This document shows positions 33,914-42,838 of a stretch of 57,708 bases of DNA, in pieces. Numbering within the stretch: position 1 is the stretch's first letter; every line of letters begins with the position of its first letter. Source of the DNA: Erysipelotrichaceae bacterium (GTDB lineage Bacteria > Bacillota_I > Bacilli_A > Acholeplasmatales > Anaeroplasmataceae); assembly GCA_015059145.1 (NCBI GenBank), contig SVAZ01000010.1, forward strand, positions 1 to 57,708, read 5' to 3'. Under the pieces are notes generated by a model. The model was not told where the DNA came from, did no database searches, and saw only the letters and a list, made by a program, of their open reading frames with translations. The position numbers and the translations under genes are program-made.

Positions 33914-33942
33914 TAATTGAATATTGAGAGTGAGGAATTATT

Positions 33943-35412
33943 ATGAATGATACAGCTTTAACAAATTTATCAAGCCGAATGAAAAATGATTTCTATGTTG
34001 GCGTAGTTGGAAGTGTTAGAAGTGGTAAATCAAGCTTTATAAATTCATTTTTTAGATTAATGGTGCTACCTAATGTTAATGATGAATTTTTAAAGCATAA
34101 AATATTAGATGAGCTACCACAAACAGCACAGGGGCGTCAAATTATGACTGTTGAACCAAAATTTATACCATCAACAGCACTTGAAATGAATATAAATGAT
34201 AAGCTATTAAACCTACGATTTGTAGATTGTGTAGGTGAAATTATTCCATCTAGTGAAGGATATGGAAGTGACCTTGAGCCTAGATTAGTAAAGACACCTT
34301 GGTTTGACGATGCAATTCCTTTTAAGGAGGCAGCACAGATAGGAACAGAAAAGGTTATTTTTAATCATTCTAACTTGGGAGTTTATATTACTAGTGATGG
34401 TAGCTTTGGTGAATTTAAAAGATATGATTATGAAAGCATTGAAAATCATTTGATCCCTAAGATGAAGGAGCTTAATAAGCCGTTTGTGATTCTTTTAAAT
34501 ACAAAGGATCCTAATGATAAAAAAGCTATTGATTTAGCTAATGAGATAGAAAATAAATGGGGAACAACATGTATTTGTATTAATGCAATTAATATGACTA
34601 AGGATGATTGCAATAATATTTTATCTAAAGCCCTAGAGGAATTCCCTATTGCTGATTTAGAAATATCCCTTCCAGATTATATTGACGTCATAGGTGATGA
34701 TATTGAGCTAAAGGCTAATATTAATGAGGTTATTAATGGTGTAGAAAAGAAATATAATAAGGTCAAGGATGTAGAAAGAATATGTGAATCATTAAGAGCT
34801 AGTGAATTGTTCTCTAGTGTCCAGCTAGAGCTTTTAGAAACATCTAGTGGTAAGGCATCTATAGTTCTTGATTTAGATGATTCTAAATATAAGGAAATAG
34901 TTGATTCTTTATTGGGTGATAATTGTAAGAATAAGGCTGATTTTATAAAATATTTATATACATCTAAAAAGGCTAATGAGGTTTATCTACAGGTTAAAGA
35001 AGCAATTTTACAAGCTAAAGAAACTGGATATGGAGTTTCTGTACCTAGAATTGAGGATATGAAGCTATTACCACCTGCTGTTGTAAAGAAAAATGGAATG
35101 TTTGGAGTTAAGCTTTCTGCAACTGCGCCATGTATACATATGATTGCAGTAGATTTAGAATCCTCATTTACACCTATCATTGGCTCTGAGGAACAATCAA
35201 AAATGCTAATGGAAAGTCTAAATGGTGAGGATGTAAGTGACGATGTAGTATGGAATAAGGAATTCTTTGGTAAGAAGCTTTCTGATATTGTTAATGACTC
35301 AATGAAATCAAAAATTCATAGTTTACCTGATAGATCAAAGGATAAGATTAAAAATGTATTGGATAAAATTATGAATTCACAAAGAAACAATCTAATAGCA
35401 ATTATTCTATAA
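33943..35412 (+). CDS. spoIVA: stage IV sporulation protein A, spore coat basement ATPase
   Basis: SpoIVA polymerises on the forespore surface, using ATP, to form the platform for coat assembly and to support cortex formation. The protein is full length (489 aa) and collinear with Bacillus SpoIVA: YVGVVGSVRSGKSSFINSFF with Walker A at 23-30, DELPQTAQGRQIMTVEPKF, RFVDCVG, TPWFDDAIPFKEAAQIGTEK, the middle domain, and the closing FGVKLSATAPCIHMIAVDLE and NLIAIIL. Its own candidate sigma-E promoter and terminators on both sides mark a single-gene unit. It is strong evidence for a sporulating ancestry. Confidence 0.96.
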   Translation: MNDTALTNLSSRMKNDFYVGVVGSVRSGKSSFINSFFRLMVLPNVNDEFLKHKILDELPQTAQGRQIMTVEPKFIPSTALEMNINDKLLNLRFVDCVGEIIPSSEGYGSDLEPRLVKTPWFDDAIPFKEAAQIGTEKVIFNHSNLGVYITSDGSFGEFKRYDYESIENHLIPKMKELNKPFVILLNTKDPNDKKAIDLANEIENKWGTTCICINAINMTKDDCNNILSKALEEFPIADLEISLPDYIDVIGDDIELKANINEVINGVEKKYNKVKDVERICESLRASELFSSVQLELLETSSGKASIVLDLDDSKYKEIVDSLLGDNCKNKADFIKYLYTSKKANEVYLQVKEAILQAKETGYGVSVPRIEDMKLLPPAVVKKNGMFGVKLSATAPCIHMIAVDLESSFTPIIGSEEQSKMLMESLNGEDVSDDVVWNKEFFGKKLSDIVNDSMKSKIHSLPDRSKDKIKNVLDKIMNSQRNNLIAIIL

Positions 35413-35425
35413 TATAATAGTTTTA

Positions 35426-35457
35426 AAATCCCTAGAAATTTCTAGGGATTTTTTTAA
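35426..35457 (+). terminator. terminator of spoIVA
   Basis: AATCCCTAGAAA and TTTCTAGGGATT form a perfect palindrome at 35428-35451, followed by T5-A. Confidence 0.9.
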
Positions 35458-35508
35458 AAAAACGTGATAACTGCCTAATTTTTTTATTAAAAATCATTTT
35501 AATTATAG

Positions 35509-35537
35509 TTGCATTTGTTAATAGACATTGATATAAT
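35509..35537 (+). promoter_or_regulatory. HU gene promoter
   Basis: TTGCAT (35509-35514), 17 bp, TATAAT (35532-35537) with an extended TGA before the -10; AAAGGAG precedes the ATG. Confidence 0.75.
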
Positions 35538-35568
35538 GTAATTAAATCACATTAAAGGAGAATTATAT

Positions 35569-35844
35569 ATGAATAAATCAGAAATTGTTGCGATTGTTGC
35601 CGACCAGGTTAATTTAACTAGAAAGGATGCTGAGCTAGCAATTGATAGTTTTTTAGAAGCTATTTGTGATGGTCTTTCTAAGGGAGATAAGGTTGTTGTG
35701 TCTGGATTTGGAACATTCGAGGTTAGAACACGTATTGCTCGTAGCGGTAGAAACCCAAGAACAGGTGAGGAAATTGTTATTCCAGGCCAAAAAACACCTT
35801 GCTTTAAGGCTGGAAAACTATTAAAGGACGCTGTTAAGGACTAG
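35569..35844 (+). CDS. hup: DNA-binding protein HU
   Basis: Histone-like dimer that bends and compacts DNA. The family pattern is complete: MNKSEIVAIVADQ at the start, GFGTFEVRTRIARSGRNPRTGEEI for the beta arm, then FKAGKLLKDAV. Length 91 is standard. Single-gene transcript with its own promoter and terminator. Confidence 0.97.
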   Translation: MNKSEIVAIVADQVNLTRKDAELAIDSFLEAICDGLSKGDKVVVSGFGTFEVRTRIARSGRNPRTGEEIVIPGQKTPCFKAGKLLKDAVKD

Positions 35845-35850
35845 TACTTT

Positions 35851-35872
35851 AGAGCTTAGGCTCTTTTTTTAT
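35851..35872 (+). terminator. terminator of the HU gene
   Basis: AGAGC (35851-35855) and GCTCT (35860-35864) followed by T6. Short stem with strong T tract. Confidence 0.7.
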
Positions 35873-35888
35873 TAGAGGAGTTGAGAGT

Positions 35889-36836
35889 ATGGATGCATTT
35901 GATAGCATATATGCTAATAATATTAACTCATTAAAGGAATATCTTGAGACTGGTGATATCAATGTAATAAATGAAAGAGGAATGTCTTTATTGCATTATG
36001 CTATTATCTTTAATAACAATGAGGTTTTTAATATATTATTAGATAATTACATTAATATAAACATTATAGACAATCATGGTGATACACCTGCTCATTATTG
36101 TGTAATCAATAATAGAATGGGTTTTTTAAAAACTTTAATACGCAAGGAATGTGATCTATCTATTAAAAATAATGATGGACATACTCCTTTATTTAAGGCT
36201 TGTGCTTTAGGTAGAGAAAATATGGTTTCTTTATTTTTAGAATCATTAAAATTTAATTTACTAGAAACAGATTCTAAGGATGAAACAGTATTTATGGCAT
36301 TAGTAAGAAGTAGAAATATGGATTTATTAAATAAGCTAGAAATAAATGAAGATATTGTTAATACTCCAAATTATATCGGAGAAACTCCTTTACATATTGC
36401 TTCAAAAACTGGTGATATCTCAGTAATAAATTACCTTATTAAAAATAAAGCATTCGTTAATGCTAAAAATAAGACTGGAGAAACTCCTTTATTTTATGCA
36501 GTTCAGGTCCAAAATAGAGATGTTATAAATATATTATTAAAGCATGGAGCTTGCTTATATTGTAAGTCTACATTTGGAGATACTATTTATGATCTTATTC
36601 CGACTTATGAGCTATCAAGCTATATTAATGAAAAATCAGAACAATATAAGAATTATTTATATCATAGTAATTTTCCACTTCATTATGCAATTCTTATAGA
36701 AAACATAGAGCTTGTTAAAAAGTTTTGTGTTATTAGAAATATTGAGCATAAGGACAATTTTGGCTATACTCCTTTAGAGCTAGCTAGATTAGTTGGTAAT
36801 GAAAGAATTTATAAAATAATTAAGGATAATTTGTAA
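35889..36836 (+). CDS. ankyrin-repeat protein
   Basis: 315 residues made of about eight ankyrin repeats, such as NHGDTPAHYCVINNRMGFLKTL, NDGHTPLFKACALGRENMVSLF and IGETPLHIASKTGDISVINYL (each quoted in part). No signal peptide or membrane segment, so a cytoplasmic protein-binding role is likely; partners are unknown. It follows the HU terminator closely with AGAGGAG before the ATG, possibly by readthrough. Confidence 0.88.
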   Translation: MDAFDSIYANNINSLKEYLETGDINVINERGMSLLHYAIIFNNNEVFNILLDNYININIIDNHGDTPAHYCVINNRMGFLKTLIRKECDLSIKNNDGHTPLFKACALGRENMVSLFLESLKFNLLETDSKDETVFMALVRSRNMDLLNKLEINEDIVNTPNYIGETPLHIASKTGDISVINYLIKNKAFVNAKNKTGETPLFYAVQVQNRDVINILLKHGACLYCKSTFGDTIYDLIPTYELSSYINEKSEQYKNYLYHSNFPLHYAILIENIELVKKFCVIRNIEHKDNFGYTPLELARLVGNERIYKIIKDNL

Positions 36837-36861
36837 TTATTATCTAAATTATAATATTCTA

Positions 36862-36889
36862 TTGATTTTTAAATAAAATAGAGTATAAT
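36862..36889 (+). promoter_or_regulatory. promoter of the rimP-nusA-infB operon
   Basis: TTGATT (36862-36867), 16 bp, TATAAT (36884-36889). Confidence 0.65.
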
Positions 36890-36909
36890 TTAAGTATAGA
36901 TTATTTGAG

Positions 36910-36940
36910 AGAGAGGCAAAAAACCTCTCTTATTTATTTG
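36910..36940 (+). promoter_or_regulatory. leader hairpin of the nusA operon, possible attenuator
   Basis: AGAGAGG (36910-36916) and CCTCTCT (36924-36930) form a perfect stem, followed by TATTTATTTG, between the promoter and rimP. A factor such as NusA encoded in the operon could act on it; that is inference. Confidence 0.5.
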
Positions 36941-36964
36941 ATTGGGCTTAGAAAGGGTGGTTTT

Positions 36965-37411
36965 ATGGATTTAAAGATAATTGAAGAAATATTAAAGCCA
37001 TATTTAGATGAGCATAATCTTATTTATTATGATGCTGAGCTTGTTAAGGAATTTGGTTATCTAATTTTACGAGTTAGCATTGATAAAAAGGGTGGAATTG
37101 AAATAGATGAGCTTGCCCTGGTAAATGAGTATCTATCTGAGAGAATTGAAGCATATGATCAGGATATGCCTGAATATATGCTAGAGGTGTCGTCTCCTGG
37201 TGCTGAAAAGCCATTGCGCAATAAAGAGGAAATCTTAGAAAATATAGGTGCGTATATTCATGTTGAGGTTCCTAATATGGTTTATGAAGGTACACTTGAG
37301 GGATTTGAGGATGACCAATTATCAATGCGTATTAACGCAAAGGGTAGATTTAAAAAAGTAGTAATAAATTATGATGAAATTAAAATGATTCGTCTTGCGG
37401 TTAAAATTTAG
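36965..37411 (+). CDS. rimP: ribosome maturation factor RimP
   Basis: Helps 30S subunit maturation. The N-terminal domain shows VSIDKKGGIEIDELALVNEY and YMLEVSSPGAEKPLR, the C-terminal SH3-like domain YEGTLEGFEDDQLSM. The ATG at 36965 follows AAAGGGTGG and gives 148 aa; a longer reading from 36905 would run through the leader hairpin. First gene of the conserved rimP-nusA-ylxR-ylxQ-infB-rbfA operon. Confidence 0.95.
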   Translation: MDLKIIEEILKPYLDEHNLIYYDAELVKEFGYLILRVSIDKKGGIEIDELALVNEYLSERIEAYDQDMPEYMLEVSSPGAEKPLRNKEEILENIGAYIHVEVPNMVYEGTLEGFEDDQLSMRINAKGRFKKVVINYDEIKMIRLAVKI

Positions 37412-37424
37412 GAGGGTATAAGAA

Positions 37425-38498
37425 ATGATTAATAAGGAATTTTTCAAAAACGCAGAAGAGGTTGCTGAATCAAGAGGTATTGCAGTAGAGGATGTATATG
37501 AGGTTTTTAGAAAGGCTTTAGTAAATTCTTTTAAGAAGATTTATGGTAATACATCTTGTAGAGCTGTTATTAACCCAGATAAGAATGAGATTTTATTATT
37601 CTCAGTTCATAAGGTTGTTGAGCAATATAGTGAGGAGCTAGATCCAGAGGCTCCACAAGAAATGCTTCTTCAGGATGCAAAGGCTATTAAGCAAAGCTAT
37701 AAGGTTGGAGATATTGTTGAACAACAAATCAATATTAAGAACTTTGGTAGAACTGCCATTGGTGCTGCTAAGAGTGTTTATACTCAAGGTGTTAGAACTA
37801 TTGAAAGAGAAAAGGCATATAATTATTTCAAGGATTTAGAGGATGAAATGATTACTGCAGAGGTTACAAATGTTGGTGATAAGTTTATAGTTGTAAGCTT
37901 AGGCTACAATGTAACTGCTACATTACCGTTAACTGAATTATTACCTAACGATAATTTACAAATTGGAGATACTGTTAGAGTATATATTAAGAAGGTAGAA
38001 CAAACTACTAAGGATCCTAAGGTTCAAATTTCTAGAACTGATAGACAATTAGTAACAAGATTAATGGAAAACTATATTCCTGAAATTAAGAGTGGTATTA
38101 TTGAAATTAAGGGTATCGCTCGTGACCCAGGTGATAGAAGTAAGATTGCATTATATTCAAATGATCCAAAGGTAGATGCTATTGGTTCATGTGTTGGTGA
38201 AGGTGGAGCTCGTATCCGTGAAATCGTTAATGCATTAGGCGGAGAAAAGGTTGACCTTTATAAGTGGAGTGAGGCTCCTGAGGAATTAATTGCTAATTCT
38301 CTTCAGCCAGCTTCAGTAACTAAGGTATTAAGCGTAGATCCTAAAGAAAAGACAAGTGTTGTTGTTGTTCCTGATGAGCATTTATCTCTTGCTATTGGTA
38401 AGTCAGGTCAAAATGTTAGACTTGCAGTTCAATCATGCGGATGGAAGATTGATATTATGCCAACATCAGAGGCTTACGAAAAGGGATTATTAATCTAA
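37425..38498 (+). CDS. nusA: transcription termination/antitermination factor NusA
   Basis: Binds RNA polymerase and nascent RNA, promoting pausing and termination. N-terminal polymerase-binding domain, S1 domain around 137-200 (EMITAEVTNVGDKFIVVSLG), and two KH domains (CVGEGGARIREIVNALGGEKVD; LAIGKSGQNVRLAVQSCGW). Length 357 is the short Gram-positive form without the acidic C-terminal repeats. Confidence 0.97.
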   Translation: MINKEFFKNAEEVAESRGIAVEDVYEVFRKALVNSFKKIYGNTSCRAVINPDKNEILLFSVHKVVEQYSEELDPEAPQEMLLQDAKAIKQSYKVGDIVEQQINIKNFGRTAIGAAKSVYTQGVRTIEREKAYNYFKDLEDEMITAEVTNVGDKFIVVSLGYNVTATLPLTELLPNDNLQIGDTVRVYIKKVEQTTKDPKVQISRTDRQLVTRLMENYIPEIKSGIIEIKGIARDPGDRSKIALYSNDPKVDAIGSCVGEGGARIREIVNALGGEKVDLYKWSEAPEELIANSLQPASVTKVLSVDPKEKTSVVVVPDEHLSLAIGKSGQNVRLAVQSCGWKIDIMPTSEAYEKGLLI

Positions 38499-38499
38499 T

Positions 38500-38757
38500 A
38501 TGAAGGAAAAAAAGCTAGTATTACGCACATGTGTATGCTCTAAAGAGGTTTGTGAAAAGAAGGATCTTTTTAGAATTGTTCGTACACCTGAGATGAGTGT
38601 AGTAGTTGATTTAAAGGGCAAAGTGAATGGTAGAGGTGCATATCTAAAAAAGGATAAGGATATTATTCTTAAAGCACAAAAATCTAAGGTTTTAGATAAA
38701 AAACTTGAGGTTGAGGTGCCAGCTGCTATTTACGATGAGCTTTTAGGTTTATTATAA
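38500..38757 (+). CDS. rnpM: YlxR/RnpM, RNase P modulator family
   Basis: Small DUF448 protein; in Bacillus YlxR (RnpM) binds and inhibits RNase P RNA. RTCVCSKEVCEKKDLFRIVR and KGKVNGRGAYLKKD match the family, although the usual R(T/M)CxxC reads RTCVCSK. Length 85 is normal. It overlaps the start of ylxQ by one base. Confidence 0.92.
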   Translation: MKEKKLVLRTCVCSKEVCEKKDLFRIVRTPEMSVVVDLKGKVNGRGAYLKKDKDIILKAQKSKVLDKKLEVEVPAAIYDELLGLL

Positions 38758-39044
38758 TGGATAAAATTTTAACTAATTTAGGACTATGTAATAGAGCTAG
38801 AGGATTAGTTAGTGGTGAAGAAATTGTTTGTGAATATTTAGCTTCAGCCAAGGTTAAATATGTATTTCTTGCAAGTGACGCATCAGAAGGCTCAAAAAAG
38901 AAAATAATAAATAAAGCCAAGTATTACAATGTGGAGGTTTATGAAGGTTATTCCTCATTAGAATTATCTAGTGCTATCGGTAAGGTAGGAAGAATGGTAA
39001 TAGGTATAACTAATGAAAACTTTCTAAAAATATTAAAGAAATAG
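38757..39044 (+). CDS. ylxQ: YlxQ, L7Ae/L30e-family RNA-binding protein
   Basis: Small K-turn-type RNA-binding protein encoded between ylxR and infB in most Firmicutes. GLCNRARGLVSGEE, VFLASDASEGSKKKI and VEVYEGYSSLELSSAIGK match the fold. 95 aa. Start shares a base with the ylxR stop (TAATG). Confidence 0.9.
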   Translation: MDKILTNLGLCNRARGLVSGEEIVCEYLASAKVKYVFLASDASEGSKKKIINKAKYYNVEVYEGYSSLELSSAIGKVGRMVIGITNENFLKILKK

Positions 39045-39053
39045 GGTGATTTT

Positions 39054-40883
39054 GTGGCTAAGAAAATAAGTAAGTCCGAGACAAGAACGTCGAATATCCC
39101 ACAAAAGGGAAAGAAGAATATTGAACCCAAAGATAAGGGTATCCTTACATATAAGGACGGAATGACTGTTGCCGATGTCGCTAATGGGATGGGAAAAACT
39201 AATGCACAAATCGTAATGAAGCTAATGCAATTAGGCATTATGGCTAATCAAAATCAAGTTGTCGATAGAGAGACAGTTGAGCTAGTAGCCTTAGATTTTG
39301 GTTTTGAACTAAAGGATGAGGTTGTTACAGATATTACTAGATACGATGAATTTACAATAGAGGATGATGAGAGCTCTTTAGAGTCTCGTCCACCTGTTGT
39401 AACTATTATGGGTCATGTTGACCATGGTAAAACTACTTTATTAGATACTATTCGTAATTCTAGAGTGGTAAAAAATGAAGCTGGTGGTATTACTCAGCAT
39501 ATTGGTGCTTATCAGGTAGATCATAATGGGTTTGTAATTACATTTATTGATACTCCAGGTCATGCTGCATTTACTGAAATGCGTGCAAGAGGTGCTAAGA
39601 TTACAGATATTGTTATTTTAGTTGTAGCTGCTGATGATGGTGTAATGCCTCAAACTGAGGAGGCTATTTCACATGCTAAGGCTGCAGAGTGTCCAATTAT
39701 TGTTGCTGTTAATAAGATTGATAAGCCTACAGCAAATCCAGATAGAGTAATGGAGGAATTAAGCCATTATGGATTAATAGCAGAGGCTTGGGGTGGAGAT
39801 ACAATTTTCGTTCCTATTTCTGCATTAAAGTCACAGGGTGTAGATCAATTATTAGAAATGGTACAGCTAGTGGCTGAAATGAAGGAATTAAAGGCAAATC
39901 CTAATAGACTTGCGATCGGTACAGTTATCGAGGCTCAATTAGATAAAGGTAGAGGTCCTGTTGCTACCTTCCTTGTTCAAAATGGTAGCTTAAAAACTGG
40001 TGATATAGTTGTATGTGGAAATACATATGGACGTGTTCGTACAATGGAGGATGACCGTCATATTAGATTTAATACTGCATCACCATCTACTGCGGTTGCA
40101 GTTACAGGCTTAAATGATGTGCCTATGGCCGGTGATAAATTCATGGTTTTAACTGATGAAAGAATGGCAAGGGATATCGCTGATGCTAGAGCAACTAAGG
40201 CAAAGAATCAAGAAGCTCAAGCTAGAAAGGCCACTTCACTTGAGGATTTATTTAGTTCAGCAAATGCTGATAAGACTAAGGAATTAAATCTTATTATCAA
40301 GGGTGATGTTCAAGGCTCAGTAGAAGCATTAAAGGCATCTTTAGAAAAGATCAACATTGAGGATTTAAAGGTTAATATTATTCGTGCAACAGTTGGTACG
40401 ATTACTGATACTGACGTATCACTTGCTGAAGCATCTAAGGCTATTATTATTGGATTTAATGTTCGACCTATGGCTCCTGTTCGTAATGAAGCAGCAACTA
40501 AGGGTGTAGAAATTAGATTATATAATATTATTTATAAGGTGCTTGAGGATATTGAGTCTGCCTTAAAAGGTATGCTAGATCCAGTATTTGAAGAGGTTGT
40601 TACAGGTCAAGCAGAGGTTAGAAGCTTATTTAAGCTTTCAAGAGTTGGTACTATTGCTGGATGCTATGTAACTGATGGTGTTATTGAAAGAAATTCTTTA
40701 GTACGTATTTTACGTAATGGTATAGTTATATTTGAAGGAAAGATGGCTTCTCTTAAGCGTTTTAAGGATGATGTTAAAGAGGTTAAGTATGGCTTTGAAT
40801 GTGGTATTACAATTGAAGGCTATAATGACATTAAGGAAGGCGACGTATTTGAGGCTTCTGTAATGAAGGAGATTCCTAGATAA
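39054..40883 (+). CDS. infB: translation initiation factor IF-2
   Basis: GTPase that places initiator tRNA on the ribosome. A short basic N-terminal stretch and an IF2-N domain ([20 protein letters not shown]) precede the G domain with G1 [10 protein letters not shown]3 DTPGH, G4 NKID and the downstream domains II-IV. Length 609 is at the short end because the N-terminal linker is reduced. The GTG start follows AGGGTGAT. Confidence 0.97.
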   Translation: MAKKISKSETRTSNIPQKGKKNIEPKDKGILTYKDGMTVADVANGMGKTNAQIVMKLMQLGIMANQNQVVDRETVELVALDFGFELKDEVVTDITRYDEFTIEDDESSLESRPPVVTIMGHVDHGKTTLLDTIRNSRVVKNEAGGITQHIGAYQVDHNGFVITFIDTPGHAAFTEMRARGAKITDIVILVVAADDGVMPQTEEAISHAKAAECPIIVAVNKIDKPTANPDRVMEELSHYGLIAEAWGGDTIFVPISALKSQGVDQLLEMVQLVAEMKELKANPNRLAIGTVIEAQLDKGRGPVATFLVQNGSLKTGDIVVCGNTYGRVRTMEDDRHIRFNTASPSTAVAVTGLNDVPMAGDKFMVLTDERMARDIADARATKAKNQEAQARKATSLEDLFSSANADKTKELNLIIKGDVQGSVEALKASLEKINIEDLKVNIIRATVGTITDTDVSLAEASKAIIIGFNVRPMAPVRNEAATKGVEIRLYNIIYKVLEDIESALKGMLDPVFEEVVTGQAEVRSLFKLSRVGTIAGCYVTDGVIERNSLVRILRNGIVIFEGKMASLKRFKDDVKEVKYGFECGITIEGYNDIKEGDVFEASVMKEIPR

Positions 40884-41227
40884 TGGGCTTAAGCCTTAAA
40901 AGATTAGAATCATTAGCATTAAGAGAATTATCAATGATTCTAAGAACTGATGCTAAGCATAAGCATTTATCGAATGTAACTATAACTGAAGTAAGAATTA
41001 CAAATGATTTATCTTTTATGACTATCTATTATACCTTCTATGATGGAAAGGTAGAAAATTACGAAAAGTCATTAAATGATTGCAAGGGCTACCTTCGCAG
41101 TGTATTAGCTAAAAAGCTAAATGCTCGTAAAATGCCTGAGCTTGTATTTAAGCATGATGAAGCTTTAGAATATGGTAATCATATTGATAAGCTTTTATCT
41201 GAAATTAAAAAAAATGAACAAAATTAA
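40883..41227 (+). CDS. rbfA: ribosome-binding factor A
   Basis: KH-like protein for 30S maturation and cold adaptation. RLESLALRELSMILRTD and the C-terminal RKMPELVFKHDEALEYGNHI are diagnostic. 114 aa. Its ATG overlaps the last base of infB. Last gene of the operon. Confidence 0.95.
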   Translation: MGLSLKRLESLALRELSMILRTDAKHKHLSNVTITEVRITNDLSFMTIYYTFYDGKVENYEKSLNDCKGYLRSVLAKKLNARKMPELVFKHDEALEYGNHIDKLLSEIKKNEQN

Positions 41228-41228
41228 T

Positions 41229-41258
41229 TAAGGGAGCAAATGCTCCCTTTAATTTATT
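41229..41258. terminator. terminator between rbfA and the convergent small gene
   Basis: AAGGGAGCA (41229-41237) and TGCTCCCTT (41240-41248) form a perfect 9-bp stem with AT-rich flanks on both sides. Confidence 0.8.
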
Positions 41259-41507
41259 TTAATATGGAATTGGACCATATGGATAAGGCTGTGGCTGATA
41301 ATATGGTTGTGGTGGATAATAAGGCTGTGGTGGATAATAAGGCTGATTCTTATTTGAATTAGATGCTATATAACCAAATGGAAAGCCTATTGCAGCACCA
41401 AATAGAAGTGGTAGTAATAAGCCCTGTCTATCATCATTTACAGTGTTTCCTCTGTAAAAATTATTATTCTTAATTGGCATACATCCAGCTCTATAATATG
41501 GATACAT
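41259..41507 (-). CDS. tyrosine/proline-rich small protein, coat-like
   Basis: 82 residues. The N terminus MYPYYRAGCMPIKNNNFYRG is tyrosine-rich, a glycine-rich hydrophobic middle (LLLPLLFGAAIGFPFGYIAS) follows, and the C terminus is made of PYYPPQ-type repeats. Such composition is common in spore coat and other surface proteins of spore formers. The ATG at 41507 has GAGGAGGT directly upstream; a longer frame begins at 41570 but has no ribosome site. A coat role is inference. Confidence 0.7.
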   Translation of the reverse strand: MYPYYRAGCMPIKNNNFYRGNTVNDDRQGLLLPLLFGAAIGFPFGYIASNSNKNQPYYPPQPYYPPQPYYQPQPYPYGPIPY

Positions 41508-41540
41508 TTTATACCTCCTCATCTTATAATATGAATAAAT

Positions 41541-41569
41541 ATAAAAATGGTCTACTTTTTTGTAGACCA
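41541..41569 (-). terminator. terminator of mrp (minus strand)
   Basis: On the minus strand TGGTCTAC and GTAGACCA pair around AAAAAA, followed by TTTTTAT. It separates mrp from the tyrosine-rich gene. Confidence 0.85.
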
Positions 41570-41577
41570 ATTTTTAA

Positions 41578-42390
41578 TTATAGGTATTTAATTACATTAT
41601 CTAAATATTTATAATCAATATCTTCAATCTTACCAGCATCAATTAGTTTATTTAAATCTGGATTTATAGGTAAAGTGGCTAAGGCATTAATATTATATTC
41701 ATTTGCTACATTCTCAAGCTGAGAAGGGCCAAATGGATATAATGGATTATTACAGCATGGACATTTCATATAAGACATATTTTCAACTAATCCTACAACA
41801 TTAATCTTCATCATAGATGCTAAATTAACTGCTTTACCTACAATCATAGAAACTAAATCCTGAGGAGTAGTAACTATAATAACACCATCAACAGGTAATG
41901 ATTGAAATACTGTTAATGCTACATCACCAGTTCCTGGGGGCATATCTACAAATAGGAAGTCTATCTCCCCCCATTTTACATCAGAATAAAATTGCTTAAT
42001 TACATTACCTAAAACAGGACCACGCCATGCAACTGGTTGATCAGGCTTATCTAATAATAAATTAATTGACACTATCTTAATACCAAGCTTAGTTTCAGCA
42101 GGATACATTATTTCCTTTGTTCCAGATAATCTTTCAGTTAAACCAAAGGCAGTTGGAATAGAAGGACCAGTAATATCGGCATCTAATATTCCCACCTTAT
42201 ATCCTTTTTTTGCTAAAGACATCGCAAGCATTGATGTAACGAAGGATTTTCCAACTCCACCCTTACCTGAATGAATAGCATATATTTTTTTAATATTATT
42301 TTCTTTGTTGTTTTTCGCAAGCAATGATTCAGTCTTTCTATCAGAACAATTCTTATCACAGCTTGAGCAGTTATGACTACATGAGCTCAT
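41578..42390 (-). CDS. mrp: Mrp/ApbC-type P-loop ATPase, iron-sulfur carrier
   Basis: Dimeric ATPase of the Mrp/NBP35 family thought to carry or insert iron-sulfur clusters. N-terminal cysteines (CSHNCSSCDKNC), deviant Walker A HSGKGGVGKS, DADITGPSIP, DMPPGTGD, and the C-terminal CPCC pair that bridges a cluster. The ATG at 42390 is chosen because AGAGG lies 8 bp upstream; a GTG at 42399 overlaps that site. 270 aa. Confidence 0.93.
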   Translation of the reverse strand: MSSCSHNCSSCDKNCSDRKTESLLAKNNKENNIKKIYAIHSGKGGVGKSFVTSMLAMSLAKKGYKVGILDADITGPSIPTAFGLTERLSGTKEIMYPAETKLGIKIVSINLLLDKPDQPVAWRGPVLGNVIKQFYSDVKWGEIDFLFVDMPPGTGDVALTVFQSLPVDGVIIVTTPQDLVSMIVGKAVNLASMMKINVVGLVENMSYMKCPCCNNPLYPFGPSQLENVANEYNINALATLPINPDLNKLIDAGKIEDIDYKYLDNVIKYL

Positions 42391-42448
42391 TACTTTCACC
42401 TCTAAAATTCTTACTATATTATTATACCACTTAAAAAAGCATAAACAA

Positions 42449-42742
42449 TTAAAAGTTTAGATTTTTAATATTACTTATAATATTTTCGATATCAGGTATT
42501 TTATTTTTTAATATGCTTATATATTCAGCCTGATTAATTGTAGAATAGTTTGCTAAGTTTTGTTGTTGTGTGCCTATTGTAATCATAGTTTGACCTATTG
42601 ACTCAAAAAAGTTTCCAATTGATTGGACCTCTAAATCATTTAATCCATTTGAAAAGATAAATCCTAATATGGTTGAAAGGGCAGTGAATTCAAATGGATT
42701 TAACGTTAAAAGAAGCTTATTTAAATTTATAATTGGATTCAA
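42449..42742 (-). CDS. small helical protein, unnamed Firmicute family
   Basis: 97 residues, helical, with the pattern FEFTALSTILGFIFSNGLND then LEVQSIGNFFESIGQTMITI; similar short proteins with L-S-x-x-E...A-L...GNFL-x-x-L-G-D are common in Clostridia and have no assigned role. TTG start with AGGTGGG just upstream. It lies between mrp and the divergent secreted-protein operon. Confidence 0.65.
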   Translation of the reverse strand: MNPIINLNKLLLTLNPFEFTALSTILGFIFSNGLNDLEVQSIGNFFESIGQTMITIGTQQQNLANYSTINQAEYISILKNKIPDIENIISNIKNLNF

Positions 42743-42838
42743 AATCCCACCTTTTTCATAATAAAAAATACTTTATAAAAAAATTTATAGCTTTTTTCAC
42801 TATATATTATATGAAGGATATTTTCAGGAGGTGTAATT

